Virus record (IMG/VR): IMGVR_UViG_3300040751_004835
Span: 27,375-91,374 of that record
Direction: 5' to 3' (one strand)
Source of the DNA: a virus
Length of the DNA: 64,000 nt
In this document: piece by piece, positions 27,795-34,620 of the stretch
Numbering within the stretch: the first letter of the stretch is position 1
How the letters are laid out: each line of letters opens with the position of its first letter
Position numbers and translations under genes: made by a program
The notes under the pieces: model-generated
The model's database searches: none
Told to the model about the DNA's origin: nothing
Seen by the model: only the letters and a program-made list of their open reading frames with translations

Positions 27795-27971
27795 ATGGAA
27801 AATTTCGATCGAATCAAAGAAGTTATGGAAGCTGCAGAAGCTGACGTAGCAAAGTTTGTTGAAAAAGGCAATAAGGCAGCTGGAACAAGAGTTCGCCAAG
27901 CCATGCAAGAAGTTAAGAAGCTTGCTCAACAAGTAAGGTTGGATGTTCAAGAGGCAAAGAACAACGCTTAA
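27795..27971 (+). CDS. Hc1/H1-like mini-histone
   Basis: 58 aa, flanked by its own promoter-like box and terminator. The sequence MENFDRIKEVMEAAEADVAK, then FVEKGNKAAGTRVRQAMQEV, then KKLAQQVRLDVQEAKNNA, matches by eye the short histone H1-like (Hc1-type) proteins of Bacteroidota and Chlamydiae. The diagnostic core is EKGNKAAGTRVR. These bind DNA without sequence preference and compact it. In the phage it may condense DNA for packaging, enter the cell with it, or compete with the host homologue. Compared with chlamydial Hc1, it lacks the Lys/Ala-rich C-terminal tail. It is one of the best indications of a Bacteroidota host. Confidence 0.78.
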   Translation: MENFDRIKEVMEAAEADVAKFVEKGNKAAGTRVRQAMQEVKKLAQQVRLDVQEAKNNA

Positions 27972-27995
27972 GAAACCAAACTACAAACAGATATT

Positions 27996-28020
27996 AGGCA
28001 GCCCTTTCGGCTGCCTTTTC
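27996..28020 (+). terminator. rho-independent terminator after mini-histone gene
   Basis: AGGCAGCC pairs with GGCTGCCT (8 bp) around CTTTC, followed by TTTTC. With the promoter upstream, it makes the mini-histone a single-gene transcription unit. Confidence 0.85.
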
Positions 28021-28054
28021 TGTGTAGATCAGAATGGAATAAAACCGTCCAATC

Positions 28055-28064
28055 GATATATAAG
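28055..28064 (+). promoter_or_regulatory. putative late promoter element
   Basis: GATATATAAG, 27 nt before the ATG at 28082 and just after the mini-histone terminator. Confidence 0.5.
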
Positions 28065-28081
28065 AAGTAAATTTTATACAC

Positions 28082-28288
28082 ATGGGATATTACGTAGCAA
28101 AAGTTAGCTTTGAATCAACTGAAACCAAAAGAAATGGTGATCCAGTAATTCACAGATCTGAATTTCTAGTTGCAGCTGAGTCTGTGATTGAAGTTGAAAC
28201 AAAAGTAGCAGAGTTCCTACAGGGAACCACTGGATTCTTTGAAACCACACAGATTTCAAAATCCAAAATTGAAGCAGTTATAGAATAA
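28082..28288 (+). CDS. small hypothetical protein (DUF4494-like start)
   Basis: 68 aa. The opening, MGYYVAKVSFESTE, and the following HRSEFLVAAESVIEVETKV resemble the N-terminal half of the DUF4494 proteins I associate with Bacteroidota and their phages; this is a weak recollection. The full family is about twice as long. The stop overlaps the next start. Confidence 0.5.
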   Translation: MGYYVAKVSFESTETKRNGDPVIHRSEFLVAAESVIEVETKVAEFLQGTTGFFETTQISKSKIEAVIE

Positions 28289-28824
28289 TGGCAAATACCG
28301 GCAGTTACATTCCCCCACAATCACCCATTGCTATCCAACCAGGAGACAAGGGATTTGAAATAGTTGGGAAGGGTTACAATAGATGGCTTTGGACATTCCC
28401 GGATTGGAAGAAGGGAAAGAAGAAGATCATTAATCCTGCAGCCAACTGGGAATTGAATGCCAAGCCAATGAGTCCTGCGGAAATTAAAAAAAAGATGAAG
28501 GGACTTTACTTGCAAGAGGATTCTGATGAAAGAATCGAAGGTGGTATTTCTTCTGGGAAGAATTTGAGGGATATTGCCATTATGCATACCTACGATGATT
28601 CTATGGACCACGTAGATCGTGATGCTATCGAAAAAATGCTATCACATCTGGAGAAACAACTTCAAATGGGAATTGAGGTAGAAATGGAGCACACTGACGA
28701 TAGAGACTTAGCTGCTGAAATAGCTAAAGATCACTTGGTTGAGGACCCAGATTACTACACAAAGCTTCAAAAAGTCGAGGAGGGGATGAGAATTATCATA
28801 CCATTCGAAAAATATAAGATTTAG
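28288..28824 (+). CDS. hypothetical protein
   Basis: 178 aa. Starts MANTGSYIPPQSPIA, with a Lys/Trp-rich segment (RWLWTFPDWKKGKKK), a helical, charged middle (MDHVDRDAIEKMLSHLEKQL), and a C-terminus ending IPFEKYKI. The end is vaguely tag-like (FEKY) but lacks the [LI]xE site. Overlaps the previous stop by one base and is followed 1 nt later by the next gene. Late structural or head protein by neighbourhood only. Confidence 0.5.
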   Translation: MANTGSYIPPQSPIAIQPGDKGFEIVGKGYNRWLWTFPDWKKGKKKIINPAANWELNAKPMSPAEIKKKMKGLYLQEDSDERIEGGISSGKNLRDIAIMHTYDDSMDHVDRDAIEKMLSHLEKQLQMGIEVEMEHTDDRDLAAEIAKDHLVEDPDYYTKLQKVEEGMRIIIPFEKYKI

Positions 28825-28825
28825 C

Positions 28826-29263
28826 ATGCCATCAGTAAGTAAATCACAACAAGCAATTATGGGCCAAGCGTGGGCTCTAAGACAAAACGAGCTAAAGCTC
28901 AAGGACATCAATGCTAAATACAGAAAGGAGATTGAAAAGATTGCCTTTGGATATAAAGACAAAGATGGTAAGTTCATTGCACCTATGACTGACAAGGATC
29001 TCAAAAAGTTTGCAAAAACAAAATCTAAGGATTTACCAGAAAACGTTAAAGACGGGAAGCCTGTTAATGAAGGTGGATCCTCCCTTGGAGTTATCGATTC
29101 TAAAGATATGCCTTCTTTTACTCCTAAGATGAATTTTGGTGATGGAATCAAACCTATAATTCCCTATCTTAATCCAGATGCTAAGAAAGATAAAGCAGGC
29201 AAAAGGAACCTTGAGAATCTTAAGGATTATAGGGACTGGATAAAGGAAAGAAAGAAGGGATGA
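28826..29263 (+). CDS. MPSVS-type small phage protein (DUF3008-like)
   Basis: 145 aa. The start, MPSVSKSQQAIMGQAWAL, and the middle, DLKKFAKTKSKDLPENVK, resemble the DUF3008 family found in many phages (function unknown, often head-related). The C-terminal part is Lys-rich and ends LENLKDYRDWIKERKKG. Strong positive charge would suit DNA or core binding. Confidence 0.5.
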   Translation: MPSVSKSQQAIMGQAWALRQNELKLKDINAKYRKEIEKIAFGYKDKDGKFIAPMTDKDLKKFAKTKSKDLPENVKDGKPVNEGGSSLGVIDSKDMPSFTPKMNFGDGIKPIIPYLNPDAKKDKAGKRNLENLKDYRDWIKERKKG

Positions 29264-29670
29264 TAAATCTTTTTGAATTTGATAAGTATGATCCTAAATC
29301 TGAGTATCTTGAGGATGAGAGGAGAAGCATAGATCTTGATAAGATAAGGAAGTCTGATGCATACAGAGATATCATAGATCTTGGTTTTTCTGACGAGACC
29401 TCTGAGCAACAAGAACTGAATAACACCCTCAAATTCAAAAGAAAAAAGCAACCCGAGGTAAAAGGGTATGACGAGGTATTTTATACCATACACCCGACGG
29501 GAGTGGTTCGTAGATACAATCCAATTAAATCGGATGAAACCCCAGAGGGTCAAGGAAACACTATTAGGACTTATCCATCCCCGTTCAGGAATGGCAAAGA
29601 ATATAAAAAGGCACTGAGGTACCTGTTTAATTATTTGCGGAGGAAGGAATTAAGAAAGGACTATAGATAA
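29260..29670 (+). CDS. hypothetical protein
   Basis: 136 aa, ATGA overlap with the gene before. Starts with acidic helices (FDKYDPKSEYLEDERRSIDL), then a beta-rich part (VFYTIHPTGVVRRYNP) and a basic C-terminus (YLFNYLRRKELRKDYR). No family recognised. The start, LFEFDKYD, is only faintly tag-like and is not counted as a tag. Confidence 0.5.
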   Translation: MINLFEFDKYDPKSEYLEDERRSIDLDKIRKSDAYRDIIDLGFSDETSEQQELNNTLKFKRKKQPEVKGYDEVFYTIHPTGVVRRYNPIKSDETPEGQGNTIRTYPSPFRNGKEYKKALRYLFNYLRRKELRKDYR

Positions 29671-29697
29671 ATATAGAAACAATTTAAAGAACATAAA

Positions 29698-29925
29698 ATG
29701 GGATGTGGATGTAATAAGGGATCAAGAACTACGACAACAACTCAAACTACCAAGCAGTATGATGATTTGTCAGGAAAGCTTATACTTGATACCAGCGGTA
29801 ACAAATTGCTTGTGATTTCTCCAATATATGATGCTTACAAAGATATTGTTGGGTATACAGCTAAAGACGAGCAAGGTAATTCTCTTAGAATATTTGCCAA
29901 GAATGTTCAAAAAATATTAGATTAA
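29698..29925 (+). CDS. small Cys-rich-start protein
   Basis: 75 aa. The N-terminus, MGCGCNKGSRTTTTTQTTKQ, has two Cys next to the start and a Thr-rich spacer; the body is a small beta-type domain (LILDTSGNKLLVISPIYDAY). Similar MGCGC proteins occur in phages without known function. A GATAAATATAG sequence lies 32 nt upstream. Confidence 0.5.
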   Translation: MGCGCNKGSRTTTTTQTTKQYDDLSGKLILDTSGNKLLVISPIYDAYKDIVGYTAKDEQGNSLRIFAKNVQKILD

Positions 29926-29927
29926 AA

Positions 29928-30419
29928 ATGGATTCAATGTATTATCCAACTGGAAATTCTACTAACGGACGAACTTTAGTTTGTTTGTGCTGTGAGGACG
30001 TTCCCGTAATGGAAGACCAAGAAACTCCAGATGCTATGGAACTTAAAATCAAGGAATGGTTGGACGAAAACGACTATTGTGTTGAAAAATGGCAAATGGA
30101 CGAAGAAATGAAAAATTGTGGATGTGAAGGGTATGAGCTCCAAGAAATGGATGGAGGAGCACCTGCACCAGCTGGAGACGGCGGTGGAGCATTCGCTACT
30201 CTAGGCACTACTCAGGGAATGGGAAATGTTGAAGCCCCTTCGTCAGGTGGTACCAATGCAGATTTTTATAACGGAGCGGTTGGATCTGGAGATAAGTTTC
30301 CTTCTCTTACTGTAGGAACCCCAGCAGCAAAAGGAGCTGGTAAAAAGAAGAAAAAGAAAGACCGTGTTATTAAAAGCTTTGATGATTTCAAGGAGATGAT
30401 GAAGTCTTTGCAGAAATAA
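29928..30419 (+). CDS. head-associated-type protein with C-terminal tag-like peptide
   Basis: 163 aa in three parts: a Cys-containing acidic domain (LVCLCCEDVPV, CVEKW, NCGCEGYEL; perhaps metal-binding), a Gly/Ala/Pro/Ser-rich flexible linker, and a Lys run (GKKKKKKDR) followed by RVIKSFDDFKEMMKSLQK at the very end. The last peptide repeats the tag core (RVIKSFDDF) found at N-termini elsewhere, but without an [LI]xE site after it. That could dock the protein to the head core without being removed. Function inferred from the tag only. Confidence 0.5.
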   Translation: MDSMYYPTGNSTNGRTLVCLCCEDVPVMEDQETPDAMELKIKEWLDENDYCVEKWQMDEEMKNCGCEGYELQEMDGGAPAPAGDGGGAFATLGTTQGMGNVEAPSSGGTNADFYNGAVGSGDKFPSLTVGTPAAKGAGKKKKKKDRVIKSFDDFKEMMKSLQK

Positions 30420-30443
30420 GACGAAAAGTCATATGAGATTGCT

Positions 30444-30473
30444 AAAAGGTGCCAAAAAGGCACCTTTTTCTTT
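30444..30473 (+). terminator. rho-independent terminator
   Basis: AAAAGGTGCC and GGCACCTTTTT form a 10-bp stem around AAAAA, followed by T-rich sequence. It ends the late block and rules out the far-upstream start for the Hsp20 gene. Confidence 0.85.
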
Positions 30474-30525
30474 GTTTTTTAGTATTGGAATAGGATTTGA
30501 ACTATTGGTAGTAAAAAAACAAACT

Positions 30526-30882
30526 ATGAACAGAACAACTATCTACAGTCCTTTGGAAATGATGGAAAAGATTTTCGACAACACCAATCCGGTTATTCAA
30601 AGCCGCAATTACTTTGTTGATGAAAAGGATAGCGAGTATGTTTTAGAAATACCTGTTTCTGGGTTTTCTAAAAATGATATTTCGGTTGACGTTGAGGGAA
30701 ATTTCTTAGTTATCACTGGTGAGGATAACGAGTCGTATTGGACGGACGATTTTACAAGGAAGTTCAAGCTACCTAATGAAGCGGATGCTGATTCTATTAA
30801 AGCAAAAATTGAGGATGGTGTTTTAAAGGTTGCTATAGGTAAAAAGAAAGAATCCATGCCTAAGAAAATTAAAATCGCTTAA
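30526..30882 (+). CDS. small heat-shock protein (Hsp20 / alpha-crystallin)
   Basis: 118 aa. The alpha-crystallin domain is recognisable: YVLEIPVSGFSKNDISVDVE, NFLVITGE, FKLPNEADADSIKAKIEDGV and the closing LKVAIGKKK. The start at 30526 is chosen because the same frame extends upstream only through the terminator. Hsp20 homologues are known in T4-type phages, especially of marine hosts. It would hold partly folded phage or host proteins in soluble form. Confidence 0.88.
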   Translation: MNRTTIYSPLEMMEKIFDNTNPVIQSRNYFVDEKDSEYVLEIPVSGFSKNDISVDVEGNFLVITGEDNESYWTDDFTRKFKLPNEADADSIKAKIEDGVLKVAIGKKKESMPKKIKIA

Positions 30883-30913
30883 TACCGAAATTTTTCTTAC
30901 GTTTAGAAATAAT

Positions 30914-30941
30914 AAAGCTCGATCACTAAAGATTGAGCTTT
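30914..30941 (+). promoter_or_regulatory. 11-bp hairpin abutting a start codon
   Basis: AAAGCTCGATC pairs with GATTGAGCTTT (11 bp, one G-T) around ACTAAA, ending 6 nt before the ATG at 30948. The downstream run is ATTATTA rather than a T-tract. It may be a weak terminator for hsp20 or a translation-control hairpin for the next gene. Confidence 0.5.
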
Positions 30942-30947
30942 ATTATT

Positions 30948-31160
30948 ATGTCGAGGGAAAAAGAAATATTTGAAAGATTCGCTAGAGAGATTGCACAGGA
31001 AATCCTGGAGAAGGAAAAGAATCCAGATTACCAAATTATACTTGACCGTAGATCTGTAATAGATAAGCTTTCATCTATCATGGGTAAGGGTTATTCAGAA
31101 ACAGCATCAGAGTTCGACAATAAGATAAATGCATACCTCAAAAAGCTAAGGAATAGATAA
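30948..31160 (+). CDS. small helical protein
   Basis: 70 aa from the ATG at 30948; a TTG at 30933 falls in the hairpin and is less likely. Charged and helical (FERFAREIAQEILEKEKN), basic at the end (AYLKKLRNR). The stop overlaps the next start (TAATG), coupling it to the glycosylase. No family recognised. Confidence 0.5.
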   Translation: MSREKEIFERFAREIAQEILEKEKNPDYQIILDRRSVIDKLSSIMGKGYSETASEFDNKINAYLKKLRNR

Positions 31161-31549
31161 TGGAAAGGCTGATTCAGGAAGACTATGTAGATAATCCATG
31201 GAAGATGACCGTGATCTGCATCCTCTTGAATCAAACAACCAATCAGCAAGTTAGAAAAATACTTAACCCTCTCTTTGATTTAATTGAATCTCCGGAGAAA
31301 TGCTCTTCTCTAGATGTTAGCGAAATCTATCCCATTATAAGAGGAACTGGTTTTGGGAATGTAAAAGCTAAAAGAATAGTCTCGATGAGCCAAAAGTGGA
31401 TCGGGGGGTTTAAAAGCGTAGAAGATTTGCCTGGGATTGGAAAATATGGTAAAGAATCCTGGGATATTTTTGTAAATCGCAAAACTGATTTTGTGCCCAC
31501 TGATAAAAAGCTTAGGATGTATTTAGAGTCCCTTAATCACCTTGACTAA
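31160..31549 (+). CDS. HhH-GPD DNA glycosylase, MBD4-like
   Basis: 129 aa, about the size of a minimal HhH-GPD domain. It has DNPWKMTVICILLNQTTNQQ, the helix-hairpin-helix LPGIGKYGKESWDIF, and the catalytic Asp in PTDKKLRMYL. This matches the MBD4 catalytic domain (LL-NQTT, GIGKYG, D-x-KL). MBD4 removes T or U paired with G, and hydroxymethyl-U; endonuclease III relatives have a 4Fe-4S cluster absent here. Likely base-excision repair of phage or host DNA. The end overlaps by 27 nt the 3' end of the reverse-strand amidase-like gene. Confidence 0.78.
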   Translation: MERLIQEDYVDNPWKMTVICILLNQTTNQQVRKILNPLFDLIESPEKCSSLDVSEIYPIIRGTGFGNVKAKRIVSMSQKWIGGFKSVEDLPGIGKYGKESWDIFVNRKTDFVPTDKKLRMYLESLNHLD

Positions 31550-32218
31550 ATCTGGGTGTGGAGGACAGCTAAGTCTATCGATCCTTACATTGCTATGAGA
31601 CCAAAGACCCTGTCCACCCATAAGTGCTTCTTCGGATAATTCAAATCCCCCGTAAACCCCAAATTTCTCGATTTCTTTTTTCAGCCCTCTTTTAAGGTTA
31701 ATCTCATATTTTTCACTTAGCTCTAATATAAGAGATTTAATGGATTTAATCTGAGCATCTGAGTAGCTGTGGAAATACCTTGTTCCCCTAAATGGTGATT
31801 CTAATTCGGTAACCTGGTTTTTGTTAACCTTTATTTGTGTAGAAGTGTAGAAATCTCCATTTTCTGTTTTGGTCAGAGGACCGTAGTTGCAAATATCTAT
31901 TCCTATGCTCTTTTGGTTTAGAAATGTATTATTCTTTGCTTTGATGAATAGATGGTGTGACCACATTGTTTCATCAAATGCTCTATAGATGACACCATCA
32001 TATTTTTTGTCTCCTTTGCCGTCTGGTGATTGCCCACCGATAACAAAAGCGCTGGATGATCTAATTTTATTGGTTGAGTTTTTTCTATCCCTTCCCCAAG
32101 ATTCTATTAACCAGTCGGGTCTGTAGTGACCACTGGAATCTCTTAGAAATATTGAATCCTTAGGGTGTGGTTGTTGATAGTATGCACTTTCAGAAAGTGG
32201 ATAGTCAATATAGTCCAA
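31523..32218 (-). CDS. N-acetylmuramoyl-alanine amidase-like protein with altered zinc site
   Basis: 231 aa on the reverse strand. The amidase_2 fold is recognisable: HYRPDWLIESW, SSAFVIGGQ, DGVIYRAFDETMWSHHLFIK, SIGIDICNYGPL, a long helical part, and GLWSHSNVRIDRLSCPPHPD. Phage members of this type cut the bond between muramic acid and the peptide. The N-terminal ligand site is altered: where relatives have LHHTAG, this protein reads FLRDSSG, so the usual first zinc His is missing. The later His/acid or Cys site (WSHSN) is kept. It may be a changed-activity endolysin or a cell-wall-binding protein. Confidence 0.72.
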   Translation of the reverse strand: MDYIDYPLSESAYYQQPHPKDSIFLRDSSGHYRPDWLIESWGRDRKNSTNKIRSSSAFVIGGQSPDGKGDKKYDGVIYRAFDETMWSHHLFIKAKNNTFLNQKSIGIDICNYGPLTKTENGDFYTSTQIKVNKNQVTELESPFRGTRYFHSYSDAQIKSIKSLILELSEKYEINLKRGLKKEIEKFGVYGGFELSEEALMGGQGLWSHSNVRIDRLSCPPHPDLVKVIKGL

Positions 32219-32229
32219 TTCTCTGATAT

Positions 32230-32556
32230 TTATTTTTCTTCAGAGGTCTTGGCAGTTGGTGAAAGTTCTTCGTGTATTCTTTTCTTTAAATACTTTACCA
32301 GGTTTTTTGGAGCCTCGCCTCTTTTTACCATTTCGGAAAATTCCTGTTCTTCAGCTAGAGTATCTAAATAGTTATAAAGATCTGTGCTTTGGAACATTGA
32401 ATCAACTACCTGTGGGGTTTGCGTGTAAGCAGGTCTGTAGTTTCTAGAATTGACATTATCCTTGTACCATTCTCCCGGGACAACCACGCTTCCAGGTGCT
32501 GCTGAAATATAATATTCATTAAGGAAATTCTCGAAACTTTTGATCCTGCTATCCAT
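32230..32556 (-). CDS. late protein with N-terminal capsid-targeting-like tag
   Basis: 108 aa on the reverse strand, starting at the internal ATG at 32556. That choice gives the tag MDSRIKSFENFLNEYY and puts a GATATATA element just upstream; an in-frame ATG at 32592 would add 12 residues. The tag is near consensus (RIKSFENFLNE). The body is Pro/Tyr/Asn-rich then helical and charged (LVKYLKKRIHEELSP). Divergent from the polymerase gene and 11 nt from the amidase-like gene, with which it may be co-transcribed. Confidence 0.6.
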   Translation of the reverse strand: MDSRIKSFENFLNEYYISAAPGSVVVPGEWYKDNVNSRNYRPAYTQTPQVVDSMFQSTDLYNYLDTLAEEQEFSEMVKRGEAPKNLVKYLKKRIHEELSPTAKTSEEK

Positions 32557-32564
32557 AAGTATGT

Positions 32565-32574
32565 TGTATATATC
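32565..32574 (-). promoter_or_regulatory. putative late promoter element (reverse strand)
   Basis: GATATATACA read on the reverse strand, 18 nt before the ATG at 32556. It would drive the tagged gene and the amidase-like gene. Confidence 0.42.
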
Positions 32575-32616
32575 TTTTGAGATCCTCTCCAAAGATGTAC
32601 TCTCAAATTTTATTCC

Positions 32617-34029
32617 ATGATTGTAGATATTGAAAATAAAGGAACATATTTAAAGGTATCATCATACTCTGAAGATGGTGATTTAATTTTTGTTGATGTT
32701 CCAGTCCCGGAAGAAGAGAGATTTATTTGGGAAAAGTGCTCACCCAATGATAGGAGAAAAGAAGCTGATTGGCATTCTTGGGATGGAATGCCTGTTAGAA
32801 AGGTCAACACTCAGAAGTATGACAAATATAGGATGGTTCAGATTCTGGAAGAAGCTGATCCAGAGCTAACTAAGTCCCTTTGGGATTTCCAGATTCCAAA
32901 AAAATACTTTGTGGATATTGAGGTCGAGATGACCGACGAAATGGGGGATTCTTTGGATACTGCTAATGCTAAGAATAAAGTACTTTCGATCGGTATTGCA
33001 ACCGATAGATGTAAGTCGATAATTCTAGGACTGGACCCACTTTCAGCTGAAGAACAAGCAGACATTTACAAAAAGACCAATGAGTACTTGGAGCCGATGG
33101 GAGATGAATGGTCTTTCAAGTACCATCAGTTTGAGTCGGAGTATGATATGCTTTATACTTTCTTCAAGAAATTGGCTCCTAAAATGCCACTGATTACCGG
33201 ATGGAACTGGTTTGGGTATGACTGGCCGTATCTGGTTAATCGTGCTAAGAGACTTGGTATCGACCCCAAGGTAATTTCACCAGCCAATTGGCTTATAGGT
33301 AAGAACAATCTTCCCATGCACTTACTAATGGTCGATTATCTTGAGATCTATAAAAAATGGGATCGAACAATTAAGATCAAGGAGAGCAATAGATTGGACT
33401 ACGTAGCGGAAAAGGCTACAGGATTAAAGAAGATAGTATATGAAGGATCTTTGAGGGACCTTTACCAGTCTGACTTCCCTAAGTTTATTCTTTACAACGT
33501 AATTGACTGTGCTCTTGTCCACTATATTGATGTGAAGCTAAAAACGCTGTTAACTTATTTTAAAATAGCCAACCTCAACCGTGTTGAAATCAGTAGGGCA
33601 CTTTCTCCAGTGTGGGCGACTGAGGTTATGATGCTCAAAAAGTTCTTGGAGAGGAATCAGGTCTTTGTGAATGAGAGGAAGGAAGAAAGTCATGTCAAGT
33701 TTATTGGTGGATATGTGAAAGAGCCTATCAAGGGACTACACGAATGGGTTGCTTGTTACGACTTTGCTTCACTATACCCAAACACGATTGTCCAATGGGG
33801 TATTTCTCCGGAGGTTTATAAGGGTAAACTTGGAAAAGATATATCTGAAGCCAAAGAGGGATGGGTGAAAACCTCTTCCACTGCTCTTTTTGGTGGGGAT
33901 GATGAAAGTCCAATTCTGAAGACAATAATTAAGGATCTGTACTCAAAAAGGAAAGCAACAAAAAAGAGAATGCTTGAGTTACAAATAGAAATTGACGGAT
34001 TGGAGAAACAATTGAAAAAATTAACATAG
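32617..34029 (+). CDS. 43: family-B DNA polymerase, N-terminal half (exonuclease and motif A)
   Basis: 470 aa. 3'-5' exonuclease motifs: Exo I FVDIEVE (D100, E102), Exo II GWNWFGYDWPYL, Exo III YNVIDCALV. Palm motif A is DFASLYPNTI (D382). After this the protein enters the fingers and stops with a charged helix (RMLELQIEIDGLEKQLKKL). Motifs B and C are missing here and are found in the gene at 53652-54797. The two parts total about 851 residues, near the size of T4/RB69 gp43 (about 900). This half could proofread but cannot polymerise alone. Nothing in the end of the gene suggests a frameshift: it has a normal stop. Confidence 0.9.
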   Translation: MIVDIENKGTYLKVSSYSEDGDLIFVDVPVPEEERFIWEKCSPNDRRKEADWHSWDGMPVRKVNTQKYDKYRMVQILEEADPELTKSLWDFQIPKKYFVDIEVEMTDEMGDSLDTANAKNKVLSIGIATDRCKSIILGLDPLSAEEQADIYKKTNEYLEPMGDEWSFKYHQFESEYDMLYTFFKKLAPKMPLITGWNWFGYDWPYLVNRAKRLGIDPKVISPANWLIGKNNLPMHLLMVDYLEIYKKWDRTIKIKESNRLDYVAEKATGLKKIVYEGSLRDLYQSDFPKFILYNVIDCALVHYIDVKLKTLLTYFKIANLNRVEISRALSPVWATEVMMLKKFLERNQVFVNERKEESHVKFIGGYVKEPIKGLHEWVACYDFASLYPNTIVQWGISPEVYKGKLGKDISEAKEGWVKTSSTALFGGDDESPILKTIIKDLYSKRKATKKRMLELQIEIDGLEKQLKKLT

Positions 34030-34066
34030 AATTTTCCTAAAATCACCGCACTTTAGGGACCCACTT

Positions 34067-34076
34067 GATATATAAA
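34067..34076 (+). promoter_or_regulatory. putative promoter element before the nucleotide-metabolism block
   Basis: GATATATAAA, 60 nt before the dUTPase start, a longer distance than in other members of the set, so less sure. The rest of the gap to 34126 has nothing else recognisable. Confidence 0.35.
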
Positions 34077-34126
34077 AAACCTAGAGACGGGAAGGGATTT
34101 TAAAAAACTATTGCAAACAAACAAAT

Positions 34127-34594
34127 ATGGCAAATACAGATAATCAATGTGCAGACCTACAGATCGAAAACCTTTATCCCGAATCTAAAGATACTCTAGG
34201 CGACATTCTAAATCTTCAGGCAGAAACCCAGAAGAATGTTTATGGTTACAACTTCGACGAGATGTCTCTAAGAGACCTTATGGAGTTTTGGCACATGAAC
34301 AATCACGCATTAATCGACGAGATCCACGAGGCAACTGATGCTCTCGGTGGTATTAAAGACGGTAACGGAAACGCTATTTGGAAAAGGTGGAAAAGTGCAT
34401 ATACCACTTATTCAGACAAAAGCTTTTCTGACCTCTCTGAATCCGACAAAATGGAGTGCAAGTTTGAAATTGTAGACATGCTACATTTCTTTATGAACTA
34501 TGCAGCCTCCATAGGAATGACCTCCCAGGAAATGTACAACATGTACATGAGTAAGAACGAGGAAAATCGTCGAAGACAGGCAAACAATTACTAA
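34127..34594 (+). CDS. dUTPase, all-alpha (MazG/dimeric dUTPase type)
   Basis: 155 aa, helical. NHALIDEIHEATDALGG and FEIVDMLHFFMNYAASIG contain the paired E-x2-E and E-x2-D metal ligands of the all-alpha NTP pyrophosphatases; the tail YNMYMSKNEENRRRQ resembles the K-x-x-N-x2-R-Q ending of the dimeric dUTPases. Converts dUTP to dUMP, keeping uracil out of phage DNA and feeding dTMP synthesis. First gene of a dUTPase-nrdB-nrdA-adk unit. Confidence 0.8.
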   Translation: MANTDNQCADLQIENLYPESKDTLGDILNLQAETQKNVYGYNFDEMSLRDLMEFWHMNNHALIDEIHEATDALGGIKDGNGNAIWKRWKSAYTTYSDKSFSDLSESDKMECKFEIVDMLHFFMNYAASIGMTSQEMYNMYMSKNEENRRRQANNY

Positions 34595-34620
34595 ACTAAA
34601 AAAAAACAAAGTATTAAATT

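Noticed and set aside
29260-29300. Another packaging-type tag (MINLFEFDKYDPK)
   Set aside because: Has F-x-F and aromatic spacing but lacks both the F-x-[DENS]-F core and an [LI]xE site.
30433-30525. N-terminal extension of the Hsp20 gene
   Set aside because: The extension is translated from the terminator hairpin and its T run; the ATG at 30526 gives a normal Hsp20 start.
32617-34029. Intein half at the polymerase split
   Set aside because: No intein start (Cys/Ser plus block A) or end (HN) motif follows the break; both ends are plain charged helices with normal start and stop codons.
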